NCBI GenBank assembly: GCA_017991595.1
Contig: JAGOQJ010000001.1
Span: 62,001-126,000, forward strand
Reading direction: 5' to 3'
Origin: Candidatus Didemnitutus sp.
GTDB lineage: Bacteria; Verrucomicrobiota; Verrucomicrobiia; Opitutales; Opitutaceae
DNA length: 64,000 nucleotides
Under the pieces are notes generated by a model. That model searched no databases. It saw only the letters and a list, made by a program, of their open reading frames with translations, and was not told the origin of the DNA. Position numbers and translations under genes: made by a program. How positions within the stretch are numbered: the first letter of the stretch is position 1; each line of letters opens with the position of its first letter. Below, piece after piece: positions 61,617 through 64,000 of the stretch.

Positions 61617-64000
61617 ATGTTCCTGCGTCTTTTCCTTCATTCCTTCCGGACTGGCGTGATCGCTGGCGGCCTGTGGCTGGCGCTCGCGGGCGGTGCGATG
61701 TGGGCAGCGGAAGACGGCACGGAGCGGGTGGTGGTGCAGTTGCCATTTACGCATCAGTTCCAGTTTGCCGGGCTCTACGCGGCGCAGACGCAGGGCTATT
61801 TTCGCGACGAAGGCCTGACGGTGGAGTTGCGTGAAGGCGTGCCCGGCAAGCGGCCGGTGGCGGAAGTCGTCGCCGGGCGCGCGCACTACGGCATCGCGAG
61901 CGGGGCGAGCCTGCTCGTGGATCGGTTGAAGGGTGCGCCGTTGGTGGCGCTGGCGGCTGTTTTCCAGCACTCGCCGCTCGCGATCATGGTGCGGGCTGAT
62001 TCGCCCATCGCCACGCCGCTCGATCTCGTGGGCCAGCGGATCGCGCTCGATCCCCGCTCGCTGAACGCTGAGTTGCGGGCGGTCTTCCTGCTCGAGGGCA
62101 TCAAACCCGGGCAATACGTGGAGGTGCCGAATCTGCCGGACCGCAACGAGCTCATCACGGGCGAGGCGGATGCCATCCCGGCGTGGGTGACGGATCTGCC
62201 CTTCGACACGGAGCGTGCAGGGGTGCGTTATCGCCTGATCCGGCCGGCGGATTACGGCGCGGATTTTTACGGTGACACGCTGTTCACCACCGAGGAGGAA
62301 TTGCGCCGCGCGCCGGCTCGGGTGGAGGCGATGCACCGGGCCATCGTGCGCGGGTGGGAATACGCGCTCGCGCACCCGCAGGAATTCGTCGAGTGGATCT
62401 TGCGCGAGCACAGCCACACGCATCCGAACTTGTCGCGCGAGCGTCTGCGTTTCGAGGCGGCGGCGATCGAGCGGCTGGCGCAACCGGACGTGGTGGCGAT
62501 CGGCCACATGAATCCCGGCCGCTGGCGCAAGCTCGCCGAGTTGGTGGTCGGGCTTTCGCTCGCAGGCGAGGCGCAACGCGTGGAGGGTTTCGTCTGGAGC
62601 CGTCCGCAGGAGGAGCGTGTGCCCGCCTGGACGCGCTGGGTCGTGATCGCGGCCGGCACAGCGCTGGCGGTGGCGTTGCTCGTGATGCTGGCGAACTGGC
62701 GCCTGAAGCGCCTCGTGGACCGGCGCACGCGCGAGTTGCAGGTGTCGGAGAAGAAGCAGCGCGAGTATTTCGACCTCGCGCCGACTCCGATCGTGGTCGC
62801 CGATGTGCAGGCGATCGCCGACCGGCTGGAGGCGTGGCGGCGTGAAGGCGTGACCGATCTGCGCGCGCGGCTCGCGCAGGAGCCGGGGCAGGTGGAGGAA
62901 TTGTTCCGGTTGAAGCGGCTGGTGGCGGCCAACCGCTGTGCGCTCGAGCATTCGAATTTCGGCAGCACCGAGGAGATGGACGCGCGCCTGCGCGAGGTGA
63001 TGACGGAGCAGGCGCTGGACGGTTTCGTCGGCGAGCTGGAGGCGATCTGGGAAGGGCGCGACACGCTCACGCAGGAGAAGGTCTATCGCATGCTCGATGG
63101 CCGCATTGTGCACATGCTCCTGCGCTGGTCGCTGGAGCGGGTGGACGGGCGGCCCGATTACCGGCATGTGCGGCTCGTGTTCACCGACATCACGGCGATC
63201 CGGGCGGCGCAGCAGGCGTTGCAGGAGAGCGAGGCGCGTTACCGCAACCTGTTCGAGATGACGCCGAATCCGATGTATATCTTCGACACGGAGACGCTGC
63301 GCATCGTGATGGTGAACGAGGCGGCGGTGCAGCGCTACGGCTACACGCGCGAGGAATTCCTGGCGATGACCGTGCTCGACCTTCGACCGGGCGAGGAGGC
63401 TAACCGCCTGCGTCAATCCATGGAGACCTATCGCGGGCAGACGGCACAGGCGACGGGGGCGCACTCCGCGGGCTTGTGGCGGCATCGCTGCAAGGACGGC
63501 ACGATCCTGATCGTCGAGGTCTACACGCACGGCCTCAGCCTGAACGGGCGTCCGTGCGTGCTTTCGCTGCCCTTCGACATGACCGCCAAGCTCGCCACGG
63601 AGCAGGCGCTGCGGGAGAGCGAGGCACGTTATCGCGAGTTGTTCGAGAACGCCGTCGGCGGCGTTTACCGGGCGACGCCCGAAGGACGTTTCATCGCCGT
63701 GAACCCCGCGATGGCGCGCCTCCATGGCTTCGATTCGCCTGAGGAGATGTTGGCGTGGAACCAGCGCGAGCGCGGCGGCATCGCCTACGCGCACGCGGAG
63801 GAGCACCAGCGCTTCATTGAGCTGCTGCAGCGCCAGGGCAAGGTGGAGAACTTCGAGTCGCGCATCATCGACCGCCACGGGCACACGCTGTGGATCTCCG
63901 AGACCTCGCGCGCCGTGCACGACGAGCAGCAGCGCCTGCTTTACTACGAAGGCTTTGTGACCGACATCACGGCGCGCCGCCGCCTTGAGGCGGAGCTGAT
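61617..64000 (+). CDS. THI5/NMT1-like periplasmic sensor with PAS domains, partial
   Basis: A signalling protein cut by the right window edge; 794 codons are readable without a stop. A signal segment (about 8-30) is followed by an NMT1/THI5-type solute-binding domain (about 36-320: VQLPFTHQFQFAGLYAAQ, AQGYFRDEGLTVELREG-like stretch, GVPGKRPVAEVVAGRAHYGI). One membrane helix lies at about 340-360 (WVVIAAGTALAVALLVMLAN). Three PAS domains follow: about 383-535 (with the long insert REGVTDLRARLAQEP typical of one PAS subgroup), about 545-660 and about 672-790, each ending with a DITA-type segment. An output domain, likely a histidine kinase or diguanylate cyclase, should follow beyond the edge. 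It probably reads a small periplasmic ligand. Confidence 0.88.
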   Translation, partial: MFLRLFLHSFRTGVIAGGLWLALAGGAMWAAEDGTERVVVQLPFTHQFQFAGLYAAQTQGYFRDEGLTVELREGVPGKRPVAEVVAGRAHYGIASGASLLVDRLKGAPLVALAAVFQHSPLAIMVRADSPIATPLDLVGQRIALDPRSLNAELRAVFLLEGIKPGQYVEVPNLPDRNELITGEADAIPAWVTDLPFDTERAGVRYRLIRPADYGADFYGDTLFTTEEELRRAPARVEAMHRAIVRGWEYALAHPQEFVEWILREHSHTHPNLSRERLRFEAAAIERLAQPDVVAIGHMNPGRWRKLAELVVGLSLAGEAQRVEGFVWSRPQEERVPAWTRWVVIAAGTALAVALLVMLANWRLKRLVDRRTRELQVSEKKQREYFDLAPTPIVVADVQAIADRLEAWRREGVTDLRARLAQEPGQVEELFRLKRLVAANRCALEHSNFGSTEEMDARLREVMTEQALDGFVGELEAIWEGRDTLTQEKVYRMLDGRIVHMLLRWSLERVDGRPDYRHVRLVFTDITAIRAAQQALQESEARYRNLFEMTPNPMYIFDTETLRIVMVNEAAVQRYGYTREEFLAMTVLDLRPGEEANRLRQSMETYRGQTAQATGAHSAGLWRHRCKDGTILIVEVYTHGLSLNGRPCVLSLPFDMTAKLATEQALRESEARYRELFENAVGGVYRATPEGRFIAVNPAMARLHGFDSPEEMLAWNQRERGGIAYAHAEEHQRFIELLQRQGKVENFESRIIDRHGHTLWISETSRAVHDEQQRLLYYEGFVTDITARRRLEAEL

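Overview
The window is GC-rich bacterial chromosome, most likely from a member of the Opitutaceae (Verrucomicrobiota). This is an inference from four proteins that end in a PEP-CTERM tail of the form EPSTYAAI-GALALAGVV-RRR, from large secreted proteins built of Ig, MBG or beta-strand repeats, from a three-gene cytochrome-b558 type succinate dehydrogenase, and from weak Shine-Dalgarno signals. Both window edges cut genes: a secreted repeat protein at the left, a sensor protein at the right. No rRNA, CRISPR array, IS transposase or integrase was seen. There are two tRNA genes, Gly(TCC) and Pro(TGG).

Layout. 1-10.1 kb is mostly housekeeping: rsmD, rsmE, tRNA-Gly, a PilC/GspF inner-membrane protein, a response regulator with a degenerate sigma-54 ATPase domain, carB and purU. 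10.5-23.4 kb is a secretome block: a TPR membrane protein, a 1217-residue subtilase, three PEP-CTERM proteins and a 1301-residue Ig-repeat nuclease. 23.9-30 kb holds tRNA-Pro, a LysM protein, a Nudix hydrolase, a PaaK-like ligase, a fourth PEP-CTERM protein and a TPR protein. 30.2-33.7 kb is sdhCAB. 33.9-41.2 kb has an M3 peptidase, small membrane and lipoproteins, and a tandem pair of AbgT-type transporters. 41.4-46.1 kb is a forward run lysA-gpsA-glycerate kinase-inositol monophosphatase-like gene. 46.1-56.2 kb is a metal-resistance region: a Cu(I) P-type ATPase and a cusB-cusA-sigma operon, with an M23 peptidase gene between them. 56.3-64 kb has an EamA transporter with a MocR regulator, an outer-membrane protein, PhzF, GNAT, and the start of a THI5/NMT1-PAS sensor.

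The least ordinary signals are these. (1) Dispersed intergenic hairpin repeats share an 8-bp stem closed over a TCC loop; the stem sequences differ between copies but keep their pairing. (2) A subtilase, a nuclease and an M23 peptidase that are otherwise unrelated share a C-terminal region of about 100 residues, a possible sorting or anchoring domain. (3) An ECF sigma factor with a Cys-rich tail and a linker CxC motif (CorE-like) overlaps cusA by 4 bases. (4) A perfect palindrome around TAGTCTATTAGACTA occurs three times. (5) Two neighbouring PEP-CTERM genes share a nearly identical 3' cassette that includes the terminator.
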